Notes: a model not told the origin generated them from the letters alone. 64,000 nt of DNA from Stictocephala bisonia (GCA_035578905.1 JAQJVL010000103.1:868001-932000); one strand, 5' to 3'. Numbered from the stretch's first letter, positions 1 to 12,414 are shown. Program-made: numbers and translations.

Positions 1-902
1 TCTGTGATATTTTTTTAAAATGTACATACATAACAACTTGTACTAATAATACACTCAAAATCGTGAAGCAATAGCGATTATGTCACCGACACACCAATGT
101 TATGTTTCCTATAAAATCGTGCATGCACCATGTTGAACGGGAAATCCCCATTATTATCCTCACCCCTCCCAATCCTTCTTAGCCTACGCCCTGAAGAATT
201 TATACTTCTTTGACTTTCCCACCTGTTATCAGATGTTCTGGATATAACTGGTTTTACTGTACCTACTTTAATACAGAATTACTGAAATAGTATGATCCAA
301 AACTTGAAATAAGTTACTGAATTTCAACTAAAACTGTCTACTTTCTCTAGTCTTACACAAACATTGTAAATAATTAGTTAACTAATGTACTGTCCTCACT
401 AAATGGTGATACACAACAGGCCCTAGACCAGCTGCTATCTGTCTGTGAAGCATCCACATAGAATGTGTTAACAATAATTGCAAATATATTGAATTTTAAA
501 TTAATTATATTTATATTTGTTATTATTTTTAATTAGATTTTGATGTATTCAAATTTAGAAGTAAGAAAATCTTTTGTGAAAAATTTTACAATTTTGAAAA
601 TGATGTAGATAAAAAATTGTATTGTGTTATTAATGTATGTGTTTATTTATAGTTGCTGAATATTTATTCAAACACTCTTTCAAACTCTCTATCAAAGCTG
701 CAAAGTTTGTTGAAAAATGCACACCACAATTCTTCCAAAACTTGAGCCACCACAATGTGTCAGTCAAAATCCACTCGCTATAAACATATTAACACATTGA
801 ATTCTGAAAGTCTACATAATTGTGCACCATAATGGCTGACAAAACACTATCACTCAGTACAGTCACCCCTACTACAAAATGGCGGGAACAGAAAACAAAT
901 TA
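1..902. other. AT-rich DNA, no gene seen
   Basis: No convincing open frame, RNA gene or repeat was recognised here. The stretch ends in the TA dinucleotide (901-902) that flanks the MITE beginning at 903. Confidence 0.5.
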
Positions 903-1716
903 CAGTGAAAACCCTATTGTTCGTCACCCTATTTTCCGCCAGGTTCTGTTATCCGCCAGTGTCTAGGTTCGTCGCACCACGATATGACAGTTGCCGTACG
1001 ACTCATCCTTCTAGAAGACGATAATTCCCCCTCTAGCCCTCATAAGCCTAGTTCCAATGGCCTGCCATCCGTAAGGCCTCATCTGCCGTCTACCAGATAA
1101 CAGGTCGTTGGAACAGCTCGCCTGTGTACGCCTGACAGGCTGTCTGGGGCTGCCTGTACAGGTCTCGTAAAACATGGGGAAAAAGGCGGCACCACAAAGG
1201 CACGTTGTTGAAGATGAATTTTTAAGCCGCGATGCCTATGCAGATTTAAAACTTTTAGGCCGTTGGAACGGTCCTGTGATAATACACAGGCGAATCGCGG
1301 CAACACACTACCCGTGTACCGACATTGGGCCTGTGTTGAGAAGACTAGCCGTGGGAACTAGGCTTTAATATGTTACTCTGAACTGCAGTTTAATTTTAAT
1401 AATGTTGATAATTAATTTTTCTGCTTATTACATAATGTACAAGCTTATGATTTACACTAAAACTAGGCCTACTGAAATAAAAGTGTAGTTGTGACCTGCA
1501 GTATATACATTCTGAAAGTGTATTTTTTTCTAACCTTTTCATTTTGTTAATCAAAATGTATTAAACAGCATTTAAATTTAACGTGCATAAGCACTAATAA
1601 TAAGTTTCCAGTGATATAACTAATAATGTGTTTGGGTGAATTCTCTATGATCCGTCTATTCTCCAATCCGTCACGGCTGCTGTCCCGACCCCAGATGGAA
1701 AATAGGGTTTCTACTG
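903..1716. mobile_element. pogo/Tigger-like MITE, TA target site
   Basis: The left end reads TA then CAGTGAAAACCCTATT; the right end, reverse-complemented, reads TA then CAGTAGAAACCCTATT. These are inverted termini with one substitution in the first 16 bases, flanked by TA on both sides (901-902 and 1717-1718), which is the signature of the Tc1/mariner-pogo group. The interior (814 bp) codes for nothing recognisable; the short open frames at 1174-1368 and 1079-1306 look incidental. It is GC-richer than its surroundings around 940-1350. Confidence 0.7.
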
Positions 1717-1805
1717 TACTCTTGAACACAAAAACTGGCACAACATGCAGGGAGTGACGTTTTCTGACAATAGCTAAACCAATGCATTTGAAGCAGGAGC
1801 ATTAC

Positions 1806-1862
1806 ATTGATCAACGTAGTCCACTAGGCGTGCCACTACTGCACTACGTTGATCAACGTAGT
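1806..1862. repeat. short palindrome with a partial second copy
   Basis: Positions 1843-1862 form the perfect 20-bp palindrome ACTACGTTGATCAACGTAGT. A 14-base part of it (TTGATCAACGTAGT) also occurs at 1807-1820, 22 bp upstream. No function is assigned. Confidence 0.6.
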
Positions 1863-3043
1863 CTCAATTCTCTTTAAATTGCTAGAATTTATCACTTTAT
1901 ATTAATTCTTGTTTAAAGGTTTGTTGAAGTTAGATAATTTGCTAGGGTGAAAAATTAACATAAAACTCTTAATAGTTGTCCAGACCTAGTCAAGGAATGG
2001 GAATTCAGGTGATAAGGGATTGTATGAAGAATCTTATGTTCATATTCAGGCAACACCATCTTCAGATATTGTGTAGATATTTCTACATTTAATTTGATGC
2101 AGCGTTTTATTTGACATATTTTAGATTGTTCCTTAAAACTGTTTAGTGTTATGTATGTTTACGACTCGTTTCTTTGCCATACTTCTAGATTTTGTTTCCA
2201 ACTCTGAGCTCATGCCAGATTTTTATCAAAGATTCCTGAAATGCAAATTAATACCTTATTCACATAAAGCTGGTCAGTATATTTATTTTAAGTAAATCAT
2301 CAACAAACACATTTGGAATATGATTTTTAAGAAGTATTTCAATAACTTAGTACGTCAAAGTATTCATATAGACTTTGCTGTCATTTTTGGTCAGAAAAAA
2401 TCATAAAGATTGAGTAAACTTTTTTGTTATCAATTTCAAAAAGTTTTTGGATATTTCATCATAAAACTGTATAAAATCGTTAATATAAACATTACTCGCT
2501 TAATTGTTATGGGGTTGGAAGAATGTTTAGTTATGTTATTGCTTTTAGTTAAATTACATTTTTCCCCTTTGAAACTCCCTAATTTTAACTGTACGAACTA
2601 TTGAAAACCGTCCTTCATTTTGAAAATAGGTGAAATTATAAAAACGTGTTCATAATTATATACGTTTTCTTCAGAATGAAAAAGCATGTATGTTCTAAAA
2701 ATGTGATGTGCAAATAATTTAAATTTCCTCTATTATAATCAATAATATTTAAAAATACTGTTAGCCATGAAATTTATTCATTTAGTTTTAATTTGTAGCA
2801 TCATAATTTTAGTGTTGGTTTTCCTCTAAGCAATTTTTGCAATACAGTATCTATATTTGTAGTACAATTCCATGTATTTATTCTTTTAAAATAAATGTAT
2901 TTAAATTTTTTAACAAAAGGCCAAAGGGACTCTTTTGCCTTTTTGTATTTAATGGAAATAAAATATTAATATAAATCTGTATATGGATAACCTTCATTTT
3001 CCCAGGTCAGAAAACAATATCTTAACAGTTCTTCAGTGAATAA
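1863..3043. other. AT-rich DNA, no gene seen
   Basis: Nothing recognised. A possible acceptor (polypyrimidine then CAG at 3002-3004) precedes the odd GC-richer block described at 3044-3331. Confidence 0.4.
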
Positions 3044-3331
3044 TTTTGTCACACTCGAGCCTCCGACCACCCTCTACCTGGTGTTGACTTTGGAACTACT
3101 TGCAGCTCCATCATTGACCCTCCTTCTCAGCTTGGCTACCAGGAAGCATGTTTATCAGTAAATGAAGTCTACATTTTGCAGTTAAACATTACTTCACTTG
3201 AAAATGTTTGCACTTGTATTTTGCAACAAATGTATTTCAAATTATATGTGCTTTTTATACGACAAGTTCAACTAGTGTGCCATGATATATATTTTTTTCT
3301 AACAGCTATTGTTTCATTAAACAAAATAAAT
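3044..3331 (+). other. unexplained open frame, possible exon or relic
   Basis: This frame is open for 96 codons from just after a TAA at 3041 to a TGA at 3332, although the region is AT-rich. The first part (3050-3165) is strikingly GC-richer than its neighbourhood and gives a protein-like stretch including SDHPLPGVDFGTTCSSIIDP. A second frame across the same block is also open from a potential acceptor at 3004 to a TAA at 3163. I recognise no family in either frame. It may be a terminal exon of a gene lying upstream, or a transposon relic. Confidence 0.2.
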
Positions 3332-3875
3332 TGAATTAGAACACTAATTATCTGAACTTAAAAAAATAAATCATGGGATAAAATTAAAATATGATATCAG
3401 GGGTCTGACAATTGTGTTCTCTTTTAAAAAAAGTATTAACTTGTACGTTCATAAATAAAGCTCTTTTTTTAAATTAACATTGGCCTAATGAATTATCAAA
3501 TCAAATATGGCGGCAAGTGTAGCACACCCTAAAACGATCTTCAAACCGGACAAGGTAATTTTCTAAGCTGTGGCAGTATCTAGTTTTTATGCGTTTTATA
3601 AGATCCAGGCCAGAACGAAACTTACCATAAAGTTTGCTTTTATAAGTAGAAATCAAGGTAGAAAAGACGTATGAAGTAGCTGATGATGGATACGTGGCCT
3701 CTCCTCAAACTGAGATTTATTAATTCCAAACACTTGTGTATAAAGCCAGCTAATCAGATCATTTTTTCCACTTAATTAAGATCATTGTAACAAAACTATT
3801 AAGATGCTGACTAATAAGTTGGCAATAAAATGCATTAATTTTTCCTTTGCTGCAAGGAGACTGATTATACAGGAT

Positions 3876-4234
3876 GTCCAAAAAAGAACTGAAGAGATAT
3901 GAATAGAATCAGAACTTCATGCTAATGAAGCCCTAAAAGTTGGTCCTGTTGGGGATTCTTAGTTCATGCTGAAAAAATGTGAACCCTCTCAGGAAGTTAC
4001 TTGTATGGCAACTATCACCCCAGACACGCTGGCCAGGACATGACAGTAGGTGGAATATTGTTTGAAGGTGTGCCGTCCGACTGACGGAGCCCACATTGAA
4101 ATTAATTGGATTTTTTAACAATATTGACTATATTACGTTTTAAGGCCTGTATCACACATTAGATTAATTTTTGTATTACTTTAAAATATTTTACCTCAAA
4201 ACTACGGAGTTATTTTGTTGACACCCTGTGTAAT
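3876..4234 (+). mobile_element. decayed DDE-transposon remnant
   Basis: The ends resemble inverted termini: ACAGGATGTCCAAAAA near 3876 and, reverse-complemented, ACAGGGTGTCAACAAAA near 4234. In between, plus-strand frames give MATITPDTLARTW, then after an internal stop EYCLKVCRPTDGAHIEIN. This resembles the C-terminal tail (TP..L..TW....R...C....G.H.E) of a transposase family common in insects. The frame is broken, so it is a fossil. The minus-strand open frame at 3933-4121 is a shadow. Confidence 0.4.
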
Positions 4235-4560
4235 TGACCCTTCAGGACATGTGCATGAATTGGAACCAAATAGGCCTGGCCAGACCAGAGAAATTTTTCA
4301 GTTTGTTCTCTCCAAACTAATGTCTACGGAAGAACCTTCCACTTTTATTTATGATTTTTAAGATTGTAATTATCAATGATAATGCTACAATGTCTTGACA
4401 GGTGAAACTCTTCTTCCGAGCCTCAGAGAACTCTGACATATACAGCTCGTTTGGGCTGTGACTCTCGTACAAAGTAGAATTTTTCTCATCTTGTTTTGAA
4501 ACCTGATCTACACTCAGATGAAATTTGTACTTTAGTAGGTAAACAGGACGACAACATAAT

Positions 4561-4760
4561 TCATTAGTAAGACGCCGATCAACAAGATATGGGTGAATAA
4601 GTGCAAATGAATGAGTGTAGTCATTGTTACTAAGGTTGACTGTTCCTCAGAAAGAGCTATTTATTTATTAATACCCAGGCCTACTAACTATTAGTGGACT
4701 TTAGTGGAATCCGAACCATCTAGTTTTGGTCTGACTGTCAACTAACTGACAAGCCTGATA
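4561..4760 (+). repeat. dispersed repeat, second copy at 52940-53110
   Basis: The block running from AAGACGCCGATCAACAAGATA through GTAGTCATTGTTACTAAGG is matched, with substitutions and a short insertion, at 52940-53110 (AGACGCTGATCGTCAAGATA and GTAGTCATTGTTACAAAC). The family is not recognised. Similarity fades at both ends, so the true borders are unknown. Confidence 0.6.
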
Positions 4761-5483
4761 ATCAATTCCCTTACCTACACATTTAAATGTTGACTACCAT
4801 CCAACATGTATACCCCAGACTTCTCTAGCGGTGTACACATTGTGATCTTTTTAGTGATTGAAAGAAGCTGTTTAAGCAGATTTTCCATATGTCGCTGCTA
4901 ATTTCCTATGTTTAGTATTACTAGCCCAATATTTATTTGAATATTAATGAAAAAAGAAAAAGCTTTTTACACTTAATAACACAATGCTATTGTTATACTT
5001 CTTTAATTTAATGTTTAGCAACTAATGATATGTGATCGAAATTGATTTGTTATTAAATGTTGAATGATAGTTACTTTTAATTAATATTAAAAATAGGTCT
5101 ACATAAAGAAATCTATGGTTAGTAACGTTCACCAATATTTATATCTTTGGCCCAGGTTTTTCATCTTAAAACGATTGCAGGGTGTTGCAAGTTAATCTTA
5201 AATCACATAGACTTATTTATCTAATTTACTGAATAATTCTGGATGGTCTACAACATTTTGTTATAGATCAATTCATTGACTTGCAATTTACTTTATTATT
5301 CCATTGTCTATAGAAATAAGACTTTCCACTCATACGCTGTGCAGCTGGTTGCGTTTCATATAAAATTAGTTTTTATACTATCTTCACAGGAGTGCCAGCC
5401 GTCTCCTTTTCACTTCAGCAAACACTGAGGTAACTAATCAGCTGAGCATTTATTTTAGACCATTCACAGTTAGATAATAGTAC

Positions 5484-8400
5484 CAGGGCCGCCCAGAGGG
5501 GGGGGCAAATTGCCCCGGGGCCACACAGACTTAGTTCACAGGGGGGGGCCACATTTCATGCAACAAAAAAGAAAATACTTAATAATCTACTAGATAAGAA
5601 ACGATTCAGGCCTGTATCAAAATATCAAAATTAGGCCAGATAAGTCTTCCAGTTTTTTAAAACGTTTAAACTAAACCATTGGTTTTATAGCAACCAGGGA
5701 GCCTTTTGGAGCAAGTTGTACACTGGTCTTTGAAGTTTGTCAGCGGTCGACATAGTGGGGTAACAGCATACGCTCTGGTGGGTGTGTGACTGAACTGTAC
5801 CCTTCGCCAGTTGTCTTGTTTGCGAACAAGTGTAAAGGCATGCAGCTTGTGAACACACCAAAATATAAATTCCAGTTTGCGAACATATAAATATACTTGA
5901 GTGGTGTAGACAGTGGGCCACCTCTATGAGATGTCCTGTTTTCGTACACTATTTATATAAAACATGTCAAAAGACCCACTAACTTTACATTTGTATTACT
6001 CAAAACTCCGTTTTTGGACGTGTTTAATACAAGGTGGACAAGAACGTTTTTGCTTGTTTTATTTTTTAACTTTAATTTCAAACGTATATACTACTTCAAA
6101 CAAAATTGTTATACTTGTCCTAAATTCAACTCTATCTTGGCTTTTAGTGGTAGGAATAGGAAAATCAATCGCTTGGTCACGTTATTATCCCTACAAAACC
6201 ATTAGTTATGATAATATTACTATTATAAACTTTAGATAATACAGCAATTGCGAATTGATTTGTATTTGTAGTGGTTTGTTGATTATGCTTTTATCCTTAT
6301 TTTGTATTTTTTCACAAATTCTGTTTATGTAGATAAATAATCTTGATTTAGTGTTTCGAAAATCCCTTGACTCATCGTAGCAAAATAATAGATCTATATA
6401 ATGTGAAAACGAGTGATCAGTAACCTGCGGCCTAAAGTATGCAAATTAATAAATTGTAATAAAAAAAGTGGAAGCCTAAGAACAACACAATTAAATAAGC
6501 AAACAAAATTACAGTAAAAACATTTTAAATCTGTCATTTTAAAAAGGTCAAAAAGTCTTTATGAGAAAAGGTTCTTACAAACTTGGTTTCAAAGCTGGTA
6601 GTAGGCGGCAGCACTCCGTTCGAACGTGGTAACGTTGCACTCTTTCCCGGCACTGATCAGCTAATTTTTCAATATATGCACTAAATTTAAGAAATAGTAT
6701 TCGTATTTCAGTAGTAACTGTGTTTTGCACCCAAAAAACCTGCAGGCAAAATATACAGTGTTGTAACAACGTGGCTGGAAGAGTTCAATTAATTGTCATG
6801 AAGGGTAGATCAGGGACATCGTCAATCATTAGTCTGTTTACTGTCGTCCAGAAACGAAATATTTTGTTATTGTTGTATTTTATAGAGTGATATTTCTGTA
6901 ATTTAATGCGTTCTTTTGGATCTCCTAGTAAACTACTATAATTATCAATTAATTAATTTACTATGATTCATATTCCATTCAAAGATTTTGAGAGAACAAA
7001 AAGCTAAAGTTTAGGCCCAGTAATTTATGGTAACGTTTTATTGAAATCAATAAAAATAGACTATAAATGTTTCAATATAGTATTGTAATATACTGCAAAG
7101 TAAATTATATATTTTTACAGTATAAAAAGAATAAATTAACGATGAAACCACTAAATTACAGTAGATTTCTAGGTACTTAAATCTGGTAAATATGCTTACA
7201 ACAACATCACCGCTCGCTTACCGGATGTGCAACAATATGTGTGTATGATGCATTACATTCAACTTGCCCTACGCTATCGCGGGAGGAATTGCGTGGCATA
7301 ATCTTGTCTAAAAATTATAATTTTGTTACGTTCTGTACTATCCGGATTCATCTTCCATCATATTTAACCGGTTAACCAGAGTTTACTGAACATGCAATTT
7401 TTTTTACTTTCTCTCTAGTGTAACGTTTCCTTTGAGACATTTTAAATTTACTAGTTATTATGACATGGATGTTCGTAAAGACATTTTACCAATATATTAT
7501 GACATAGGTCTTAATGAAAAGAGGAGCTCTTAAGTATACCGTTAATAGATAAAACAGCTTCATCATTGTTCAGATTTGTACAACTCCTTTTGAATAATAT
7601 TTATTTTGTGACATTTAACTTGTTGTAACTCTTTTATTGTCTGGTTTAATTTACCCTGAAACTGTAACAGAAACAGGGGTGTATTCTCAACATATTCAGT
7701 AGAGTAGCTCTTGATTAAAAACCAATTATGCCCACGTACAGGTTGTTCCCAAACAAATAGCATAATTGATTAATGTTGTCATTCATTAACATAACAAATC
7801 TACGACCAATCAAAATAGTTTTCATGATTTTTTACTGTCACTGACGAACGAGTAAGCCATTTATATTTTTGACAATCATTAATACAGTATTTATTTATTA
7901 TTTGTTGCGTGATAAGTGAAATTAACTAAGATTGAACCACTGTACGTGTACTGTTAAGCGGGAGGGTCAATACCACTATTCGTGAATGGGTGTGTGGGTG
8001 TGTCAATACCACTGTCACTGTACGGACGTGTACACTGTGATGTACATCAATGATATAGTATCCAATTTGACAGACATAAATTTTACTATGTTTTATGCTG
8101 AGAAAATTGAGTTGGTACAAAGTGCCTTCTATGCATGTGAAATAAAAATTGAACAGTTTTAAAGTTTACCACAAATACAAACTAAAATCACGAATATAAA
8201 CTAGATGTTTTAATGTCCAACATCAATAAGCTACGTACCCAGTAGTCTACAACCTGTTTTGAAAACAATAACATAACCTCAACTCTCAGTTGACTGTTTT
8301 TAAAGCACTAGATGTTCGCGTTCGCCAAATTATTTTACTTTGTGAACATTCGGCCACTTGCTCTTTAGCTAGTGAAGCCAAGTGGCCTATACAAATTTAT

Positions 8401-8865
8401 TGGCCCCTCCCTCCCTCACCCACAGCTAATATCATTGGCGAGGACGGCTCCTTAACTGGCAATCGAAGAGCTGCTGCGCCCAACTATGCAACTGACTGTG
8501 GCATTGCTTGGTTCGTTATTATTTATTTAGTATTAAAGAATAGCAGTTTTGTTATAAGAAATTGATGTTATTGTAGGGGTAATTCTTAAGGAAATGTTTA
8601 AAAAGTATATGACAACTAATTAGAGAAAAACTTACCGGAGCTTCGCAGCTAACCCTGAGAAAACGTCCATGAACAAGAATCTTAATTACTCGTACAATAG
8701 TAATCTAACGAAAGAGATGGTAAGAATATCGTAGAATGTGCTAAAATTAAAATATCAATTATAGTATGTTTGACAATCAGAGTAATTAAATTTATTTTGA
8801 AGTGAAGGAAGGGGCCACATGGTAAACTTTGCCTCGGGGCCACCAAAAGTCTCTGGGCGGCCCTG
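5484..8865. mobile_element. hAT-type transposon, non-autonomous, 3.4 kb
   Basis: The left terminus CAGGGCCGCCCAGAG (5484-5498) is matched perfectly by its reverse complement at 8851-8865. The element is flanked by a perfect 8-bp duplication AATAGTAC (5476-5483 and 8866-8873). C/TAG-type ends and an 8-bp duplication are the hAT signature. Subterminal GC-rich blocks (GGGGCCAC) occur inside both ends. No hAT transposase reading frame was found in the 3,382 bp; the small open frames at 5964-6239 and 8290-8565 do not resemble one. It is either a deletion derivative or one that captured other DNA, including a minisatellite-like unit at about 7960-8035. Confidence 0.85.
7955..8040. repeat. isolated units of the TACGTGTA/GGGTGGGTC minisatellite
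   Basis: The units GGAGGGTCAATACCACTATTC and GTGGGTGTGTCAATACCACTG followed by GTACGGACGTGTAC match the 36-bp minisatellite whose main array is at 31600-32040. The copies here are diverged and lie inside the hAT-type element. Confidence 0.55.
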
Positions 8866-9149
8866 AATAGTACAGGTACATGTATACAACAATGCATAGC
8901 TTTGGTTTGTCTGTTTCTACAGTCAATGATTATACTACAGCTACAAAAAGTTATAAAATGGAAAGAAGAAAAATACACTTGTTCGGTGCAAAATGTTCAT
9001 ATTTTAAACAATATATAGGCTATATCTTAAATTTCATTTAAAAAATAACATGACGGGATAAAAAACATGTGAACTTTTTACCTAATAAATTATACTTGAC
9101 AAGAATGAGAGCTACACAATAGTGTTGTACAAATAGTTGATTATTGTAT

Positions 9150-9500
9150 TAAAGGTTAAGTACCTGATATTTGCCAGTGATCCTAGATATCCTGTTGTAC
9201 ATGTTTCGGCATCCCATCATCAGATCCTTACACTAAACTTGAAACATTTCTTAACACATTCACGATGGTCTCGTCAGACTTTAAAAACACACTGAACAAC
9301 TAATACATTTTTACATGTAACAAACATTAAAAAATATACTGTATAAATATGTTTTCAGTTTTTTTTTTAACCTTTGACGAGATCATCGTAAACATCTTAA
9401 GAAGTGTCTCAAGTTTAGTGGAAGGGTCTGATGATGGCAAAGCACATAATCCAACAGGATTTCTAAGATCATTGGCAGATAGCAGGCACTTAACCTTCAA
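9150..9500. repeat. inverted pair of Penelope-type terminal repeats
   Basis: Sequence 9150-9297 read on the minus strand is matched by 9345-9500 on the plus strand: shared blocks include GACGAGACCATCGT / GACGAGATCATCGT, TTTCAAGTTTAGTG / TCTCAAGTTTAGTG, TCTGATGATGG and CAGG.ACTTAACCTT. A spacer of about 48 bp separates the arms. The minus arm retains a hammerhead-like core (9198-9223); the plus arm has lost the GAAAC half. Head-to-head terminal repeats with such cores are typical of Penelope-like elements. No coding part is left. Confidence 0.5.
9198..9223 (-). ncRNA. hammerhead-ribozyme-like core (probably inactive)
   Basis: On the minus strand CTGATGA is followed by the small hairpin TGG-GATG-CCG, then AAAC and AT-GTA. 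This is the order of hammerhead core box 1, stem II, core box 2 and a permitted cleavage triplet (GTA). The flanking bases do not form a convincing stem I, so activity is doubtful. See the better-paired example at 41049-41090. Confidence 0.4.
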
Positions 9501-11050
9501 TATATTTGTCAAAGTGATTCAGTAAAACAACACTAAAATGAAGAATTATTACATCTAATTTATCTCTTATGATAGAAATCATAAAAAATTTACAAGTGAT
9601 TTGGTTTTTAAATCAACAAAAGAAATTCATGCTACCTTCATAATTTATCACATCTGAGGGTGCACTAATTTTTAGAACACAAGGTTGTCTGAAGAAAAAC
9701 TCTCATGTTTATTATTTAAATTATTTGTTTTGCTATAGTAAATGGCTCACAACATAATTAAATGTATATCTTTAATTCCCGTTCAGCAAGTACTGCTATA
9801 GTCTACAAATACAATCCAGTATTTAAAAATATATGCTAGGAAAAATGTACATTATGAAGTGAATGATATTCTCATCATAAAGTCACTCTTGGTCAATTTG
9901 CAGTGTGGTAATTTCAAGGAGATTTCAAAATGAAATAAATTAATTATTTAAAACATATCGAAATGTTTTCTTATTCAAAATTAGAATTTTTTCAGTTATA
10001 CTCTATACAAACTAAACTTTCATTAATAAAGCAGATATCATAGTCTTTGATCAAAAAGCAGGAGATGGCATAAGCCATCTCATGTTTAATTCAGTTACTT
10101 TGTCGGTTAGTAGGGCGATCATGCAAGCAGTTTCTGCAAATTTATCAACATTACAATATCAGATCAGCATTTCTTAAAACACTTCGTCACGCAATTTCAA
10201 GCCGCAACGTATAAATAAACATCACTGACTTGCTTAGTACTTTAAGGTTGTTCTGTTACTTCTGAATTGATGATTATTTCTTAATTCAGTAGAATTTGAT
10301 CATGAACAGCAGAAGTCTGTTTGGGTATGAATGTGGGTGGTTTATTATACTGTGTAAATTTCAGACATTTAATTGTTGAAAATTACTGTACATCAAATAA
10401 ATTATAGGAAACTTTTTTCTTAAAAAATGTCAACAATAGATTGTTTAAATATAAAACGAAGGGTTGGAAGTTTGGAATTAATGGGTTGTTTCTATTAATT
10501 TTTTACATATCTAATAAAACAAACATCTTTTTTGAGTTCTTCATGAAGGGTTATAATATTCAGTAACATAAATAAGCTCTCCAGAGTAAAAACAGTTTTG
10601 TGGTTGCTATTACTATAAAGTAAAGGTAACAAGCTACCTGAAAATTCAAACCATATAAATAAGACAAAAATACATACATACTCGTTCAACATTTTTCAAA
10701 CGATATAACTGAAATAAACTCAGTAAATGAATTATTTGTTACTGCAATTCATTAGGGAATAAATTTAATAAAACAAGCTAACCATTCCTGAACCATTTGG
10801 AAAAAGAAGTGTTGTCCTAGAATGACTGGTTTTGATTACCGGGGATAGTAAGTTATCAATTCTAGGACCATTGAAATAAAAACATTTGTGGAACAAGATC
10901 AGGTTAGGCTGTTATTAATCTGCGATTTCTTAGACCTACATGATTTTCTGTATTTATGTAGATTACACTGATTTCTTAGTAGCTCATAATTGAGTTATAT
11001 ATGTGCCTCCCCAGCAACTGAGTCTAAAAGCTACTTCAGATTCTACCGTT
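9501..11050. other. AT-rich DNA, no gene seen
   Basis: No gene, RNA or clear transposon was recognised. The open frame at 10495-10692 (minus) is short and composition-driven. Confidence 0.4.
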
Positions 11051-11053
11051 TCA

Positions 11054-11150
11054 AAACTTACCTTAAAAGACAAAATTTGTGAGATTGTGTCTATTTTGTG
11101 TTTGTTACTACTACTCTGGTGTTAGTGAACTTGTCTTTTAAGGTAAGTTT
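11054..11150. repeat. 20-bp perfect inverted repeat (MITE-like hairpin)
   Basis: AAACTTACCTTAAAAGACAA (11054-11073) is repeated in inverted form at 11131-11150 with a 57-bp spacer. The sequence that follows (GCTGATGTCC...ACTAATTCCTGGCCTAGTGC) resembles the right flank of the fold-back MITE at 18065-18361, so the two are probably related elements. Confidence 0.5.
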
Positions 11151-11265
11151 GCTGATGTCCTATGTCTCCAATATCCAATATACTAATTCCTGGCCTAGTG
11201 CCCTTTAACCGAACCTAAAATAGTATTTCCAAATTACAATTGTATCTGAAAAAATGACTTCACTT

Positions 11266-12414
11266 TCAATTGTTTCTGGAATCAGTAGCATTGTCATTTT
11301 CTGTCACACCTCCATTAAAACTATTAAAATTTGGGATGAGCTGAACAACCACCACCAGAAAACTTGTCATTGAGCCCACTATACCAGGAAATGTCCTTTT
11401 TCTCAATAAAAAGTAATTTCCCGCTGATACTTTAATTGCAGTGCTTTTTATTTGCAGAGAGAATTGCTTTAAATGTAAGTAGTATTCACGAGACTTGTTT
11501 GATAGAGGCAAATCTCGAATGATATTACTTATGTTTTGACTTGTCTGAAATAATTCTTCCGAAGCAGAAATTATGAGATAGCCCAATAGTGCTGTTATAG
11601 ATAGAACCATGGAGTCAACAAGTGTGTCAAAATTTTTGTTTTCAACTATACTTCCGACTTTGATAATTACATCAAAATATGCTAAACCAAAAAATAAAGT
11701 AATAGGTAAACTAAAAGTAGATATCAAACTCTCAGCTACGGAACATAATTTTAGATGGAGCATACGACATTTTTCTATTTCAATCAATGTGTTATTGCAA
11801 GGCCTCTCTCTTTGAGATAGTTTATTTTTTAACTCTTTGGTAACAAAATGAAATCTTTCTATGACGGCATTGGTAGTTGCGATATACGGAAGAGTTGCAA
11901 AATTACGAACACTAACCATATAAGAAAAACAAAATTCAAGTATACCTTCGAGCCATTTCATATTACTGCTGTGTTGAATGTTCAAATAAATGCTATAAAA
12001 GAATATAAATAAATGTAGTAAATATAGCATGTAGAAACACAAATTGGTTGATTTAGCAGCCGATGTATATAGTTGCTTGAAGTCCAAAACTTGCACCTTT
12101 GAAAGGACCTTGACGTACACCTTGTTTGTGTAATACATCAGACAAATCCACATTAAGTATTCACTTTGAATGGTGAAACTGTACCTCCGAAAATGGGAAC
12201 AATCAATCCATCCCGTTACCATTATTGTTGTAGTTAAGGTGAAAATAACTAAACCCAGAGTATATACATGCTGCCAACTCAACAACTGAAACCTGAGTTT
12301 TTTACATGAATCTCCAAAACAATTTTTAACACAAAATAGTCCAAAAATGCAGTTAATAATTAATACCAACTTAACTTGTCGGTAAATAATGTCTTTTAAA
12401 CTCATATTTTGCAA
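11266..12414 (-). CDS. gustatory receptor-like seven-helix protein
   Basis: This is a probable insect gustatory receptor, a ligand-gated cation channel of the chemoreceptor superfamily in the plasma membrane of sensory neurons. The single uninterrupted frame gives 382 aa, the usual length for the family. Hydrophobic segments fall at about residues 12-32, 48-68, 85-100, 123-145, 160-180, 240-255, 265-285 and 345-365. The C-terminal signature is present as TSFLVVVVQL (about residues 351-360), a variant of the family's TYhhhhhQF. The cytoplasmic stretch before it (SREYYLHLKQFSLQIKSTAI) also fits. Start: the first ATG; a second Met at residue 4 is equally possible. It stands alone, with decayed transposons on both sides. 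The ligand class cannot be told from the sequence. An extra 5' or 3' exon cannot be excluded. Confidence 0.75.
   Translation of the reverse strand: MQNMSLKDIIYRQVKLVLIINCIFGLFCVKNCFGDSCKKLRFQLLSWQHVYTLGLVIFTLTTTIMVTGWIDCSHFRRYSFTIQSEYLMWICLMYYTNKVYVKVLSKVQVLDFKQLYTSAAKSTNLCFYMLYLLHLFIFFYSIYLNIQHSSNMKWLEGILEFCFSYMVSVRNFATLPYIATTNAVIERFHFVTKELKNKLSQRERPCNNTLIEIEKCRMLHLKLCSVAESLISTFSLPITLFFGLAYFDVIIKVGSIVENKNFDTLVDSMVLSITALLGYLIISASEELFQTSQNISNIIRDLPLSNKSREYYLHLKQFSLQIKSTAIKVSAGNYFLLRKRTFPGIVGSMTSFLVVVVQLIPNFNSFNGGVTENDNATDSRNN

Noticed and set aside
5964..6239. 91-aa frame as the hAT transposase
   Set aside because: No hAT motif; hydrophobic AT-driven translation.
11609..11815. Plus-strand 68-aa frame
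   Set aside because: Shadow of the gustatory receptor on the opposite strand.
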